Shown: positions 1-8,531 of the stretch, piece after piece
How positions within the stretch are numbered: the stretch's first letter is position 1
Layout of the letters: every line of letters starts with the position of its first letter
Virus record (IMG/VR): IMGVR_UViG_3300010938_000951
Location: 1-64,000 of that record
Origin: a virus
Reading direction: 5' to 3' (one strand)
DNA length: 64,000 nucleotides
Notes under the pieces: model-generated
Told to the model about the DNA's origin: nothing
The model's input: the letters and a program-made list of their open reading frames with translations, nothing else
Databases searched by the model: none
Program-made: the position numbers and the translations under genes

Positions 1-465
1 ATGCTAAGAAAAATCTGTAATTGGTTGGCTAAACATTTACCATCATTTACCATTCCAACGCCTGATGGCGAACCATATCTCACTAGATATTATTTATTTG
101 GTGCGGATCGTAAATGGGGAAATATTTTCTTGCATCACTTTCATTCTTCCGACAAAGATATGGCTCCAAGTGGTACGTATTATTTACACAATCACCCTTG
201 GCCATGGTCTTTCTCCATTATCCTCGTAGGTGGATATGTTGAAGAAAGGCGCCGAGCTGATGATTCTATTGAAGAAAGAACTTACCTTCCCGGTTCAATT
301 AATACGATGACAGATAAAGATTTTCATCGTGTTGAATTAATTGGTAAAGATGGTTGGAGTCTCTTTTTTACTGGCTGGCGCTCTGATAAACGTAGCTGGG
401 GATTCTGGGATAGAATCACCAAAGAATATCTTGACTTTAAAAATTTCGCAAAAGCGATTGAATGA
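1..465 (+). CDS. Cupin-like protein, paralogue of 5304-5792
   Basis: 154 codons beginning with ATG at the first base of the window, so a start further upstream cannot be excluded. The middle of the protein has the pattern LHNHPWPWSFSIILVGGY, then a PG..N....DFHRVEL stretch and a WSLFFTG..S..WGFW ending. The gene at 5304-5792 has the same three blocks (HDHPWNFLSFILKGGY, DFHKLTL, WGFQ). Histidine-rich double-stranded beta-barrel patterns of this kind are typical of cupins, where the histidines bind a metal. No substrate can be named. The next gene starts 13 bases downstream. Confidence 0.7.
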   Translation: MLRKICNWLAKHLPSFTIPTPDGEPYLTRYYLFGADRKWGNIFLHHFHSSDKDMAPSGTYYLHNHPWPWSFSIILVGGYVEERRRADDSIEERTYLPGSINTMTDKDFHRVELIGKDGWSLFFTGWRSDKRSWGFWDRITKEYLDFKNFAKAIE

Positions 466-478
466 GGAAGGAAAGTCA

Positions 479-1360
479 ATGTCAAAAGAAAAGAAATCAA
501 GTGCTGGGCTATGGACATTATTTGCTAAGCTTGGTAGCAAAATGTTTAGCATCGGCGCTAAACTTTTAAAGGGACTTAAGTTTACTAAAGTTGGTTTAGC
601 GGGGCTATCTCTTGCTGGGTATGCTGCCGTTTATACTTGGAAGTTCGCACTGTTATTAATGATTGCAGTTGGCTTTCATGAGAGTGGCCACGTATGGGCC
701 ATGAAGAAGATGGGAATCAAAACCAAAGGATTCTACTTCTTACCTTTTATTGGCGGTGCAGCTATCGCTGAAGAAGAGTACAAAACGTACGGAGAAAATG
801 CATACATTGCTATCATGGGTCCAGTCTGGGGCGCTTTACTAGCGGGGCTTTGTGCTGTGGCTTATTATGTTACAGGGATCCCACTATTGGCAGCGGCTGC
901 CGCATGGATGGCAACGTTGAATATTTTCAACCTACTACCCATCTCTCCACTAGATGGCGGACAGTTAATGCGATCAATTGCTTTCTCAATTCATAAAAAC
1001 CTAGGAGTTATCTTCTTGGCTTTATCTATGATTTTGGGCGTGGTAATTATGATCAAATTAAAAGTTGGATTATTTGCCCTAATTCTTATCGTTGGTGGTT
1101 TAGAATTATTCTTAGAATTACGCAAACGTTTCCTTCTTGCCAAAGTAAAATCTGGAGATTTGCCGACTTGGAAACTCCCAGAATCAATGTTTGATGATTC
1201 GCAGCCAGACGGTCTCAAAAAATATCCTGATTCGATGAATGGAAAACAATTAGCTCTCACAGCAGTATCTTACGTGGGTACCATTGCTGTACTAATTAGT
1301 ATCTTATTCTTGATGGCACATGCTCCGGGAGCTGATCTAGCAAAACAGTTCCTCGAATGA
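479..1360 (+). CDS. M50 site-2-protease-like membrane metallopeptidase
   Basis: The chosen ATG at 479 follows a GAGGAAGG ribosome site; the longer open frame from 341 overlaps the previous gene. The 293-aa protein has several hydrophobic segments. It carries HESGH (H67, E68, H71), the HExxH zinc motif of peptidase M50, inside a membrane segment, and NLLPISPLDGG (D159), the family's second motif that supplies the third zinc ligand. Site-2 proteases cut transmembrane segments, often of anti-sigma factors or signal peptides. Both catalytic motifs are intact, so it is probably active in the host inner membrane. The target is unknown; cleaving a host membrane regulator is speculation. Confidence 0.88.
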   Translation: MSKEKKSSAGLWTLFAKLGSKMFSIGAKLLKGLKFTKVGLAGLSLAGYAAVYTWKFALLLMIAVGFHESGHVWAMKKMGIKTKGFYFLPFIGGAAIAEEEYKTYGENAYIAIMGPVWGALLAGLCAVAYYVTGIPLLAAAAAWMATLNIFNLLPISPLDGGQLMRSIAFSIHKNLGVIFLALSMILGVVIMIKLKVGLFALILIVGGLELFLELRKRFLLAKVKSGDLPTWKLPESMFDDSQPDGLKKYPDSMNGKQLALTAVSYVGTIAVLISILFLMAHAPGADLAKQFLE

Positions 1361-1573
1361 TCGATCATTTATTACGATCATTATCAAGGGTATGCTACGA
1401 TCAACTTACTATACACCCCCTATAGATCCCCCATCGCGATGTCGAGATCAAGTTCAAAAAGATTTTGAATAGCTTTGGCGCCATGTTTTCTTATAAATTA
1501 GCTAAGGTTAGTATTGACCTCCGACATGGTTATGGTTCTATGGGATTAGAATAAATTGAAAGAACAATATACA
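1361..1573 (+). other. Intergenic gap, no gene seen
   Basis: About 210 bases with no convincing ORF. A TTGAAT near 1465 and a TATAAA about 21 bases further on could be a weak promoter for the next gene, but the spacing is poor compared with the TTGAC-N16 promoters elsewhere in the window. Confidence 0.3.
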
Positions 1574-1762
1574 ATGAGCAACCTTTCACTTAAGCCTTGT
1601 CCTATCTGTAAAAAGATGATGTGGGTCATTGGTACCGATGCTAAAGGTAAAAAGATTACCTCTTGCGGCCATAAGTTTAGATTTAAAAAGACCAAGTCTC
1701 AAAAGGACATGGATCGGAAGTATGTCCGTACTCCTGATGGCGGATTAGAATTGGTAAAATAA
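1574..1762 (+). CDS. Small zinc-ribbon-like protein
   Basis: 62 aa from the ATG at 1574. CPIC near the N-terminus is followed after 17 residues by CGHKF, a Cys/His arrangement suggesting one zinc knuckle. The second half is very basic (KFRFKKTKSQKD). Its stop overlaps the next start (TAATG), so the two genes are translationally coupled. Function unknown; a small nucleic-acid-binding protein would fit. Confidence 0.7.
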   Translation: MSNLSLKPCPICKKMMWVIGTDAKGKKITSCGHKFRFKKTKSQKDMDRKYVRTPDGGLELVK

Positions 1763-2211
1763 TGAGCAAAGAATTTCATAGAAATGATAAAGCTGACCGT
1801 TCTGCTTGGGCTCCTGGCCCCTGGGATGAGGAACCAGACTTCTATGAATGGACTACATCTGTAGGATATGAAGCTTATATGTTTCGTCTAGACAGTGGTG
1901 CATGGGCTGCATCTATTACCGCTCCACACCCTCAAGGTATGATGCTATTAGCATTCTCACATCATATGCGCGATACTTATCCCAATGCTCATCAAGCAGG
2001 AATGATTTCCAAAACAGACATTGAAGGGATTGGTGAATTCTGTTTGAGTATGGAACACTATGCTAGTCCCGGTCCTGCATATGGTGGTCGTACTTGGAAT
2101 CGTGGCCCCTATAAGACATTATCTGAAGTAATTCAAATCTGTGAAGATGTTGCTTCTAATATTTATGAGACACATAAGAGCGGTACTTATATAAATTATT
2201 TTAAGATGTAG
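1762..2211 (+). CDS. Hypothetical protein
   Basis: 149 aa starting in the stop codon of the preceding zinc-ribbon gene. Rich in aromatic residues (WAPGPWDEEPDFYEWTTS), soluble, no membrane segment. I do not recognise a family. Confidence 0.75.
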   Translation: MSKEFHRNDKADRSAWAPGPWDEEPDFYEWTTSVGYEAYMFRLDSGAWAASITAPHPQGMMLLAFSHHMRDTYPNAHQAGMISKTDIEGIGEFCLSMEHYASPGPAYGGRTWNRGPYKTLSEVIQICEDVASNIYETHKSGTYINYFKM

Positions 2212-2226
2212 GCACATATCCTACAC

Positions 2227-2254
2227 TTGACCGCGAAAAATTCGTGATTACATT
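2227..2254 (+). promoter_or_regulatory. Promoter, TTGACC-N16-TACATT
   Basis: TTGACC at 2227-2232 and TACATT at 2249-2254 with a 16-base spacer, about 20 bases before the next start codon. The same spacing and a GCG just after the -35 box recur at 16490, suggesting a shared phage promoter class read by sigma70-type RNA polymerase. Confidence 0.65.
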
Positions 2255-2275
2255 TTTAACAAATTGGTGATTCAA

Positions 2276-2647
2276 ATGACTGATCGAGATGATTTCAGAG
2301 GCGGAATGCCTGCTCCACGAAAGACTCAAGCATACTCTTTTGTTGAGCCACAGAGAGTAGTGAACGTAGGAGAGCGCTCAGTGGAACCAACTATTCCAAT
2401 GGAAGCTATGGAAATTCTCTCTGTCAAAGATGTTGTTCATCGTTTGATTGAGCGCAATCTTCAAGCATGGAAAGCTTTGCCAGAACGCATCCGAGATAAG
2501 ATGCTGGAAAGTCCACAAGATTTTCAGCTTATTATGAATAAGCTTGCCAAAGAAGGCGATTTTGATTACAATATTCTATACAATGGTACTGTGTGGCGCT
2601 ATCACAATACTGCCCTTGTATGGATGATTTCTGATATCATACGATGA
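2276..2647 (+). CDS. Hypothetical protein
   Basis: 123 aa from ATG 2276, preceded by GGTGA. The open frame extends to a TTG at 2264, but that would leave no ribosome site. Soluble, mixed helix and loop, no recognisable motif. Ends in the start of the HAD-like gene (ATGA overlap). Confidence 0.7.
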   Translation: MTDRDDFRGGMPAPRKTQAYSFVEPQRVVNVGERSVEPTIPMEAMEILSVKDVVHRLIERNLQAWKALPERIRDKMLESPQDFQLIMNKLAKEGDFDYNILYNGTVWRYHNTALVWMISDIIR

Positions 2648-3147
2648 AAATAGTATTTCTTGACATAGACGGTGTGTTCAATTCGGCCAACTACAACAAC
2701 TCAGAGAGATATCTCTTAGAAACTGCGGGTATGTCAGACGCCGAGATTATGTTGATTGCGCACCACACTCATCTCGACCCTCTATCAATTCAAATATTCA
2801 ATGATTTGATTAAGCGATCTGGAGCTGTAGTTGTTTTATCTTCTACATGGCGAGCCCGTTATTCTCCCGAAGAGATGACCAAGATGCTACAGGATCGAGG
2901 TGCCGAGTTTGAGATTAAGGAATCCACACCAATTCTTTTTGGTAAGATGTCCTCTCGTATCCCAAGAGGAAAAGAGATTGCTGCCTATTTAAAAGGATTA
3001 CAAGAGCAACCAGAGTCATTTGTTATTCTTGATGATCATGATGATATGTTACATCTTAAGCCGTTTCTTATTCAAACATCTGTAAAAACGGGTATTACTA
3101 TTCAAGATGTTGAAAAGGCTCTCAAAATTCTAAACGGAGACAAGTAA
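2644..3147 (+). CDS. HAD-family protein of the RNA-repair 'Swiss army knife' type
   Basis: 167 aa. Opens with VFLDIDGVFN, the HAD nucleophile motif DxDG, followed by VVLSSTWR (motif II) and VILDDHDDM (acidic motif). This short cap-less form with LDIDGV and SSTWR matches the HAD domain described in multidomain RNA-repair proteins and phage homologues, where it is thought to act as a phosphatase on RNA ends. All three motifs are intact. Given the RNA ligase at 59730 and the 2H phosphoesterase at 43690 it could take part in RNA end healing, but a nucleotide phosphatase role is equally possible. Confidence 0.75.
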   Translation: MKIVFLDIDGVFNSANYNNSERYLLETAGMSDAEIMLIAHHTHLDPLSIQIFNDLIKRSGAVVVLSSTWRARYSPEEMTKMLQDRGAEFEIKESTPILFGKMSSRIPRGKEIAAYLKGLQEQPESFVILDDHDDMLHLKPFLIQTSVKTGITIQDVEKALKILNGDK

Positions 3148-3148
3148 G

Positions 3149-3646
3149 ATGCATTGGTGTATGGATGAAACACTTGCGTTATTGGCTATGATTCCTGTCA
3201 TTGGCTATTTCTTTCGCAAGCTTCATGTCTGGTGGCATGAGAAAATTTCTCATACTTGTCATGAAAAACATTGTGATGAAACTCATGCAGAGCATCCTGA
3301 GTTTCAATTTTCACCCAACTCTCCTTATCATCCCGATAATTGGCATAAGCCTGTGATTGTATCTGATCAAGACATGGAATATTTGCGAAGAGCACCAGCG
3401 CCATTGAAGATAACAATACCTGTTACTATTTGGGATTCTATTGAACAAGAAGATGTTGCTGAACGTTTTGGCAATGACTTAGTTATCTTTTTGTACGCAG
3501 AGCTAGAAGATGCCGGACTTACTAATATTAGTAAGGAAGAAGTGCATTGGTATATCAATGACAAAGCAGAACTTCAAGTAGAAGTTCGTGACAAAATATT
3601 TCTTCATGATTATCAAACTTGCGAATATGGATGGAGAATGGCATGA
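3149..3646 (+). CDS. Hypothetical protein with N-terminal hydrophobic segment
   Basis: 165 aa. Residues about 8-22 are hydrophobic (LALLAMIPVIGYFF), followed by a His/Cys-rich stretch (HTCHEKHCDETHAEH) that could bind metal. The C-terminal half is soluble. Family not recognised. Confidence 0.7.
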   Translation: MHWCMDETLALLAMIPVIGYFFRKLHVWWHEKISHTCHEKHCDETHAEHPEFQFSPNSPYHPDNWHKPVIVSDQDMEYLRRAPAPLKITIPVTIWDSIEQEDVAERFGNDLVIFLYAELEDAGLTNISKEEVHWYINDKAELQVEVRDKIFLHDYQTCEYGWRMA

Positions 3647-3870
3647 AAAGATACAAAGCCATCATGCATTTCAATAAGCCCGGCTCTGCACAGGGTAAAC
3701 CCTGGACAGTGCATTGGCGCGGAACATGTTATCAAGTCGAAGAAATTAGGTGTATGGTTCCTATGGTTTCTGAATGGAAACCAAATAAAAAAAGTAATCC
3801 ACGCGCCTTCTTTACCGCACAAGTAGCAACGCTATCAATTACACAAAATGGTATAGCAATATTACAATGA
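3643..3870 (+). CDS. Hypothetical protein
   Basis: 75 aa from the ATG at 3643 that overlaps the previous stop (ATGA). Basic, beta-rich looking. Not recognised. Confidence 0.65.
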   Translation: MKRYKAIMHFNKPGSAQGKPWTVHWRGTCYQVEEIRCMVPMVSEWKPNKKSNPRAFFTAQVATLSITQNGIAILQ

Positions 3871-4058
3871 ACGACGCAAATTCTAAATTAGAAAATTATT
3901 CCCACAGAGAGATTATGGTTGCCCTTGCAAAGCTTCAGGAAAAATTTCCTGCGGTTTATCGTTGGTTTCTCATCTGGGAACTGGAGAAGATGTATGGTGC
4001 CAGAGGAAGTGATTCAGGATTGGATCAAGAACAAGAAGCGAATCCAGGATCGCCTTAA
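3867..4058 (+). CDS. Small hypothetical protein
   Basis: 63 aa starting in the stop of the previous gene (ATGA). Overlaps by 65 bases the 3994-4209 frame, which has its own ribosome site, so one of the two may be non-coding. Not recognised. Confidence 0.5.
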   Translation: MNDANSKLENYSHREIMVALAKLQEKFPAVYRWFLIWELEKMYGARGSDSGLDQEQEANPGSP

Positions 4059-4209
4059 CCGTATTAAAAAGCGCTTGAAAAAACTTCAGAAGCAAGAAAA
4101 ACATTTTGAGATGCGACTAAGGATGATTCAAAAACATGAAAAAGAAAGTGCTATCAAAGAAGAAATCAGAACCAATTCGACACGAAATCCGGACGGACTA
4201 TCTGGGTAA
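3994..4209 (+). CDS. Small basic coiled-coil protein
   Basis: 71 aa from ATG 3994, preceded by GGAGAAG at good spacing. Almost entirely charged helix (IKKRLKKLQKQEKHFEMRLR) with heptad-like leucines. Its 3' end overlaps the phosphoribosyltransferase start by 74 bases, more than usual here. No family recognised. Confidence 0.5.
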   Translation: MVPEEVIQDWIKNKKRIQDRLNRIKKRLKKLQKQEKHFEMRLRMIQKHEKESAIKEEIRTNSTRNPDGLSG

Positions 4210-4603
4210 AGTGTATGGTAAGGAGTTTCTTAAGCTGGTCCCCAAAGCAGCCAAGAAGCTCCGAGCTATTAAGCGTAAGCATCCATTTGATGCTATCGCG
4301 TTTACAGGATCTAGTGGGGCGGCATTAGCGTATCCACTATCTTATCTTTTAAAGATGCCACTTATCCATGTGCGAAAGGGTAGTAGTCACTATAGCGGCA
4401 AAATTGAAGGAACTATTTCTTCTAAAAAATATATCATCATCGATGATTTTATTGATACTGGTAAAACCTTACTTAAGGTCATGAAAACTATTGATGAGGC
4501 CCTTGAGAAGAAAGCTAAGCCGGTTGCTATTTGTCTCTATAGTTCTGGTCGTGAAAGTGATTTTTCTTTCAATAAGAAAAAGATTCCAGTATTTACGGTG
4601 TAA
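4136..4603 (+). CDS. Phosphoribosyltransferase-fold protein
   Basis: 155 aa. YIIIDDFIDTGKTL near residue 105 is the PRPP-binding signature of type I phosphoribosyltransferases, and AFTGSSGAALAYPLSYLL upstream corresponds to the pyrophosphate loop region. Size and motifs fit a purine/orotate-type enzyme, though the base specificity cannot be read. It could salvage nucleobases during infection. Confidence 0.78.
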   Translation: MKKKVLSKKKSEPIRHEIRTDYLGKVYGKEFLKLVPKAAKKLRAIKRKHPFDAIAFTGSSGAALAYPLSYLLKMPLIHVRKGSSHYSGKIEGTISSKKYIIIDDFIDTGKTLLKVMKTIDEALEKKAKPVAICLYSSGRESDFSFNKKKIPVFTV

Positions 4604-4612
4604 ATTAATACA

Positions 4613-4969
4613 ATGAAACCTTATATGCACGCTAAAAATAGTGCCAAAAAGCATGGTGGTAAGCCGGAAGATTACCAAAAAATTCATGACTTCATTGACT
4701 CTACTAAGGCCGCTATGCCAGATATGAGACATCGAGCAATCTTACATAGTGCATTTGGTATTTTTATGGTAGAGCAAGTGTTTGGAACTACCATCACCAA
4801 CTCAGAGGGCAAGAAGGTTTGCACTCGCGACCTAGCCGAGGATCATGTCATTGAAGACCTGGGATTCATTCCTACTATGGAGCACTGGTTAAAAAATATG
4901 ACTATGCAGGATTGGATGTTTGGTGGCCGTCGCAAAGAAGTCAAAGATAAGTTTATTAAAATTGACTGA
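4613..4969 (+). CDS. DUF6915-like protein
   Basis: 118 aa. The pattern HAKNSAKKHGGKPEDYQKIH, then DMRHRAILHSAFGIFMVEQ and EDHVIEDLGFIPTMEHWL matches a small conserved family I know as DUF6915, common in phages and prophages. Function unknown. It lies 8 bases before the next gene. Confidence 0.65.
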   Translation: MKPYMHAKNSAKKHGGKPEDYQKIHDFIDSTKAAMPDMRHRAILHSAFGIFMVEQVFGTTITNSEGKKVCTRDLAEDHVIEDLGFIPTMEHWLKNMTMQDWMFGGRRKEVKDKFIKID

Positions 4970-4977
4970 GAAGTAAA

Positions 4978-5301
4978 ATGTCAAAAGGTATATGGGAAAT
5001 ATTAGTACCAACTGTGCGTCGATTGGAGCCAGGAAAGTACTATACTACCCGATATCATCGTGTTTGGGATAGCAAAGTTCGGGCTATTACTGGAGGATTA
5101 ACGGTAATGGCCCCCGCTCGTGGACAATGGATTAACCCTACTACAGGCGAGCTATTTCAAGAAAGAATGATTCCTGTTAGGATTGTAGCTACTCGTGAAG
5201 AAATTGAACAAGTAGTTGATCTAACACTTAAATATTATGACCAACTTGCTGTTCTTTGTTACAAGATTAGTGATGAAGTCATTTTGAAATATAAGGATTG
5301 A
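4978..5301 (+). CDS. Conserved hypothetical phage protein
   Basis: 107 aa after a GAAGTAA ribosome site. Contains RVWDSKVRAITGGLTVM and ERMIPVRIVATREEIE, which resemble a widespread family of small phage/bacterial proteins of unknown function. No catalytic motif visible. Confidence 0.65.
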   Translation: MSKGIWEILVPTVRRLEPGKYYTTRYHRVWDSKVRAITGGLTVMAPARGQWINPTTGELFQERMIPVRIVATREEIEQVVDLTLKYYDQLAVLCYKISDEVILKYKD

Positions 5302-5303
5302 AA

Positions 5304-5792
5304 ATGAGTTGGTTTCCTATTGGTGCTATTTTATATATGCGCGAGGTTATCCGTAGCCTCTTCTTAGTAAAAGAGATTGTTTCCAAAGAAGGTCAAGTGC
5401 ATTTTAGACGATGGCGCCTATTAGCTACTCCTTGGTTTAACATCTACATTCACAACATTCTAAGGTCTGACGAGGAGGCTCACCCTCATGATCATCCTTG
5501 GAATTTCCTTTCTTTTATTCTGAAAGGTGGATACACAGAAGCATGGCTTCCGTTTTATGAAGATGTGGCTTTTAGGAATGGTGCCTCTCTTCTTAATTCT
5601 AAGAGGCGACCAGGCACTTTCGTGTATCACGATGCAAAAGATTTTCATAAGCTTACACTATTAAAAGGTAGTGCTTGGACTTTGGTGTTCACATTTGGCA
5701 AACGACGCCCCACTTGGGGGTTCCAGACTGAACAAGGCTGGATTGAACACAAGGCATACCGAGAATTAAAACATGAGGGAAAGTTACGATGA
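5304..5792 (+). CDS. Cupin-like protein, paralogue of 1-465
   Basis: 162 aa from ATG 5304 (a TTG two codons upstream lies inside the previous stop). Shares with 1-465 the blocks HDHPWNFLSFILKGGY, PGTFVYHDAKDFHKLTL and WTLVFTFGKR.PTWGF. The His/Asp pattern suggests a metal-binding cupin barrel. Two diverged copies within 5 kb imply local duplication. Substrate unknown. Confidence 0.72.
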   Translation: MSWFPIGAILYMREVIRSLFLVKEIVSKEGQVHFRRWRLLATPWFNIYIHNILRSDEEAHPHDHPWNFLSFILKGGYTEAWLPFYEDVAFRNGASLLNSKRRPGTFVYHDAKDFHKLTLLKGSAWTLVFTFGKRRPTWGFQTEQGWIEHKAYRELKHEGKLR

Positions 5793-6274
5793 AGTTTAAA
5801 GAAGGTGATAGGGTTGGGGCTGGTGTAGATGAAGAGGGTGGGTTTACTAAGAAACTTCGCTATGATGGCGAATTTTGTGATGGTCCAGTCTTCGGCAAAG
5901 TAACGGATGTTATTTCTGCTACTAAGGTAAAAGTCTTATGGGACGATAATTACCTTAATGATCATAGCGATTCATTTAGTAAGAAAACTGGTAAATTGCT
6001 AAAGTCTATCCCAGTTCCGCGAGAGATGGATGTAAAGTTTCTATTGCCCGAAGAGGAATGCAAAAAGAAATTTTCTGAGCTAGAAAAAGAATATGAAGAT
6101 ATTGCAGTCCAAGTTCGCGCCAAGCTAAAGGAAGCTGGATCTTTGATTAAAGAAGCCAATAAGCTTGCTAAAAAAGCTGGGGCTGATTCTTTAGCTGATA
6201 TGTATGATGCAATTGACCCGCTTGAGTCGGCTATGGATGCTTGTGGTTGGCGCAGTTCTTCTTGGAGTTGTTAA
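5789..6274 (+). CDS. Hypothetical protein with C-terminal GWRSSSWSC tail
   Basis: 161 aa, ATGA overlap with the cupin gene. The N-terminal 60 residues look like a small beta domain (KFKEGDRVGAGVDEE); residues 85-135 are a helical hairpin (AKLKEAGSLIKEANKLAKKAG). The helices plus the ending ACGWRSSSWSC recur in the gene at 16820 (AKLAEAADAMKEVNRLRVKAG, ending AGWSTSSSYC), so the C-terminal module is shared. No known family. Confidence 0.7.
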   Translation: MKFKEGDRVGAGVDEEGGFTKKLRYDGEFCDGPVFGKVTDVISATKVKVLWDDNYLNDHSDSFSKKTGKLLKSIPVPREMDVKFLLPEEECKKKFSELEKEYEDIAVQVRAKLKEAGSLIKEANKLAKKAGADSLADMYDAIDPLESAMDACGWRSSSWSC

Positions 6275-6275
6275 G

Positions 6276-6698
6276 ATGGATACCGTATATGTTTTAATGG
6301 AAGAGGGATGGGAATATAATGATGAGATTTATTTCCGTTCAGAGGGCGGAAGTGGATCGCCTCATTCTTTCTTTACTGATAAAGAAAAAGCCCAAGCGGA
6401 ATGTGATAAGCGCAATCTAGATTCCTTTAGAAAACTGTGGGAGTCTGGAGAGATTCGTGAGTATTGTTATGGGTTTGATGATCTTATCCCATACAACAGT
6501 CGGAAAGATAGAGCAAAACGCAAAGCGTTAGACAAGATTTGTGAGAAGATTTTCGGCAAGGATTTCGGGGAAATTTCCGAAGATTTTTACAACGATGAAG
6601 ATGTAAAAATCGAATCAAGATCCGATGAAGATTGGAAAGAACTCATGTCTTATTTAAAGCTTAATTTCTGGGAAGTAGTTCCGGTAGAAAAGGGATGA
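6276..6698 (+). CDS. Hypothetical protein
   Basis: 140 aa from ATG 6276, immediately after the previous stop. Acidic, with DTVYVLMEEGWEYNDEIYF at the N-terminus and a conserved-looking FFTDKEKAQAECDKRN segment. Not recognised. Confidence 0.7.
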   Translation: MDTVYVLMEEGWEYNDEIYFRSEGGSGSPHSFFTDKEKAQAECDKRNLDSFRKLWESGEIREYCYGFDDLIPYNSRKDRAKRKALDKICEKIFGKDFGEISEDFYNDEDVKIESRSDEDWKELMSYLKLNFWEVVPVEKG

Positions 6699-6701
6699 TC
6701 A

Positions 6702-7130
6702 ATGGCTAAGTTATTTGATGAGCTAACTGCGCTCAAAGAAGCATACGATACTAAGCTTGAAGAAGAAGGAGAAGATGCTGTAAAAGAACTTTTTAAAGAG
6801 TTCTTTGAGGCTCACCCTAAAGCTGCTGCCGTGTCTTGGCGCCAATATACTCCATACTTCAATGATGGTGATCCTTGTTATTTCAGAGTAGGTGAGATGT
6901 CCCTTCATCTTCATGAAGAAGATGACGAGGAAGAAGACTATGATCCTGATGGTGGGTATGATTCTTACAGTCTTTCTCATTCAGAAGATCCTGAATTAAA
7001 AAAGATGAGCGAGGATTTTGATAAGTTAACAGATATTCCTGAAGAAGTTTTGGAGTATGTGTTTGGTGACCACGTTACCATTACAGCCACTTCTGAAGGA
7101 TTTGAAATTACCGAATACGATCACGATTAA
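6702..7130 (+). CDS. Acidic hypothetical protein
   Basis: 142 aa, strongly acidic in the middle (EEDDEEEDYDPDGG). No motif recognised. Three bases after the previous stop, so same operon. Confidence 0.7.
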   Translation: MAKLFDELTALKEAYDTKLEEEGEDAVKELFKEFFEAHPKAAAVSWRQYTPYFNDGDPCYFRVGEMSLHLHEEDDEEEDYDPDGGYDSYSLSHSEDPELKKMSEDFDKLTDIPEEVLEYVFGDHVTITATSEGFEITEYDHD

Positions 7131-7140
7131 GGACTAACAA

Positions 7141-8295
7141 ATGTTACAATTGCAAATTGCCGATCCCAACGTCAGCACAGGAAGTGTTGCTGTCTCATGG
7201 TGTTTAGACCATGAAGTGCTTAAAGAATTAGCTAACCAAGGTCTCCACGATCCTCAAATTGTGATTGTTGTAGCTCCCACGGAGAAATACCACATTTCAA
7301 AAGAATCTCGTAGGGTTGTTCCTCTAAAAGATTTGATGACTTACATTGAGTGCAGGTCGGCTGGCCCTAATAAAATTTATGCTCTTATCTCATTTAGAGA
7401 GCCGAAAGATGCTAGAGAACATTATCTTTCCAAAGAAGATGGTGCTTACCGGAATAATGTTTTAGATTACGACGGTGAATCCTATAGTTCTCGTTTAATT
7501 GGTCAGGAGGACCCAGACGACATTGAAGCGGGAAATTATAAATATCTTTCTGAGCCCCTTGCAATTAATGTGCCAAAGGGAGTCTTTGCTCCCGAGCCTC
7601 CTAAATGGGAAAAAGCTTGGGTCAATTTGTTTTTCCGAAGTAAAACAGTTGATCAATGTGATTACCGTAGGCGTCGATTGTTTGCCTATTCAATTCAGCT
7701 TTTAATTGTTGGATTCAATTTATTAGTTCGTTCTCTTATATTGCTTCTTGGTTTGCTAACAGGAGCCCGTGATCTCTCATTAAAGTATCTTAATCCTATC
7801 ACGTATAGGTGGAAAGATACTTTTGAAATTTGGGAGAGTGGTAGTGTGTTTATTAAACATCAACCAGAAGATGATAATGCGGGCGAAGAACTTGCATATA
7901 TACCTCCCGGCTATCTACTCCGCAGCTTTTGGCTTGCCCCTCTTATGCCATTGTTTTCAATTCCGGTTGGATTATTAGTGTGGTTTCACCACCCCTACTG
8001 GGCTCTTAGTATTCTTTTAATTGTATTCCTTGCATTACCAGTGTTGTTGGTGACTATATCGTATCTAGCTACTAATGGTAATGGTGGCAGGTTATTTAGA
8101 AAGACATGGAAGTATGTGACTAATTTGTTTACCACTGATGAGTTGTGGTATCTTCAACAAGAAGATATGCAACTTATCACTTGCAATAGTGATAAATCAC
8201 CTACAACTTATAAAAGTCTACCAGCTCGTAAGAAGACAGTTCGTTTACGATTCCAAAACCTAAAAACCAAAGTATGTAAGCCGTTTTCAGTTTGA
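7141..8295 (+). CDS. Polytopic membrane protein of unknown function
   Basis: 384 aa. The N-terminal 170 residues are soluble; hydrophobic segments follow near 185-212 and 270-325 (about four helices), then a soluble basic C-terminus. Preceded by AAGGACTAAC. No family recognised. Last gene of the first operon before the tRNA-Leu region. Confidence 0.7.
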   Translation: MLQLQIADPNVSTGSVAVSWCLDHEVLKELANQGLHDPQIVIVVAPTEKYHISKESRRVVPLKDLMTYIECRSAGPNKIYALISFREPKDAREHYLSKEDGAYRNNVLDYDGESYSSRLIGQEDPDDIEAGNYKYLSEPLAINVPKGVFAPEPPKWEKAWVNLFFRSKTVDQCDYRRRRLFAYSIQLLIVGFNLLVRSLILLLGLLTGARDLSLKYLNPITYRWKDTFEIWESGSVFIKHQPEDDNAGEELAYIPPGYLLRSFWLAPLMPLFSIPVGLLVWFHHPYWALSILLIVFLALPVLLVTISYLATNGNGGRLFRKTWKYVTNLFTTDELWYLQQEDMQLITCNSDKSPTTYKSLPARKKTVRLRFQNLKTKVCKPFSV

Positions 8296-8353
8296 AAGCG
8301 GCCTCCCATTCACGGCGTAAAAGTATACGCATAATAGGTGATATATTAAAGAC

Positions 8354-8437
8354 TTGGGATAGGCTATTCAGAAAACTAGGGTATTTCCCCTCCTTTCTGC
8401 CCGACGTTTCAAATTGATTAGAATAGCCCTATCCCAA
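8354..8437 (+). other. Inverted repeat / tRNA-like structured spacer before tRNA-Leu
   Basis: TTGGGATAGGCTATTC at 8354-8369 pairs with GAATAGCCCTATCCCAA at 8421-8437 (one extra base). Just inside the right arm is GTTTCAAATTGATTAG, resembling the T-loop-like motif that precedes the closing stem of the array elements described at 41404-53297. The right arm ends 3 bases before the tRNA. Confidence 0.5.
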
Positions 8438-8440
8438 CCT

Positions 8441-8523
8441 GCCGAGATGGTGGAATGGCAGACACAGGGCACTCAAAACGCCCCGCGAACAGCGTGAGGG
8501 TTCAAGTCCCTCTCTCGGCACCA
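8441..8523 (+). tRNA. tRNA-Leu(CAA)
   Basis: 83 bases including encoded CCA. Acceptor GCCGAGA/TCTCGGC, Leu-type D arm (TGGTGGAATGGCAGACAC), anticodon loop CTCAAAA giving CAA, a class II variable arm and T-loop TTCAAGT. Position 31:39 is an A.C mismatch, a feature repeated in several tRNAs here. Confidence 0.9.
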
Positions 8524-8531
8524 TGATTTAT

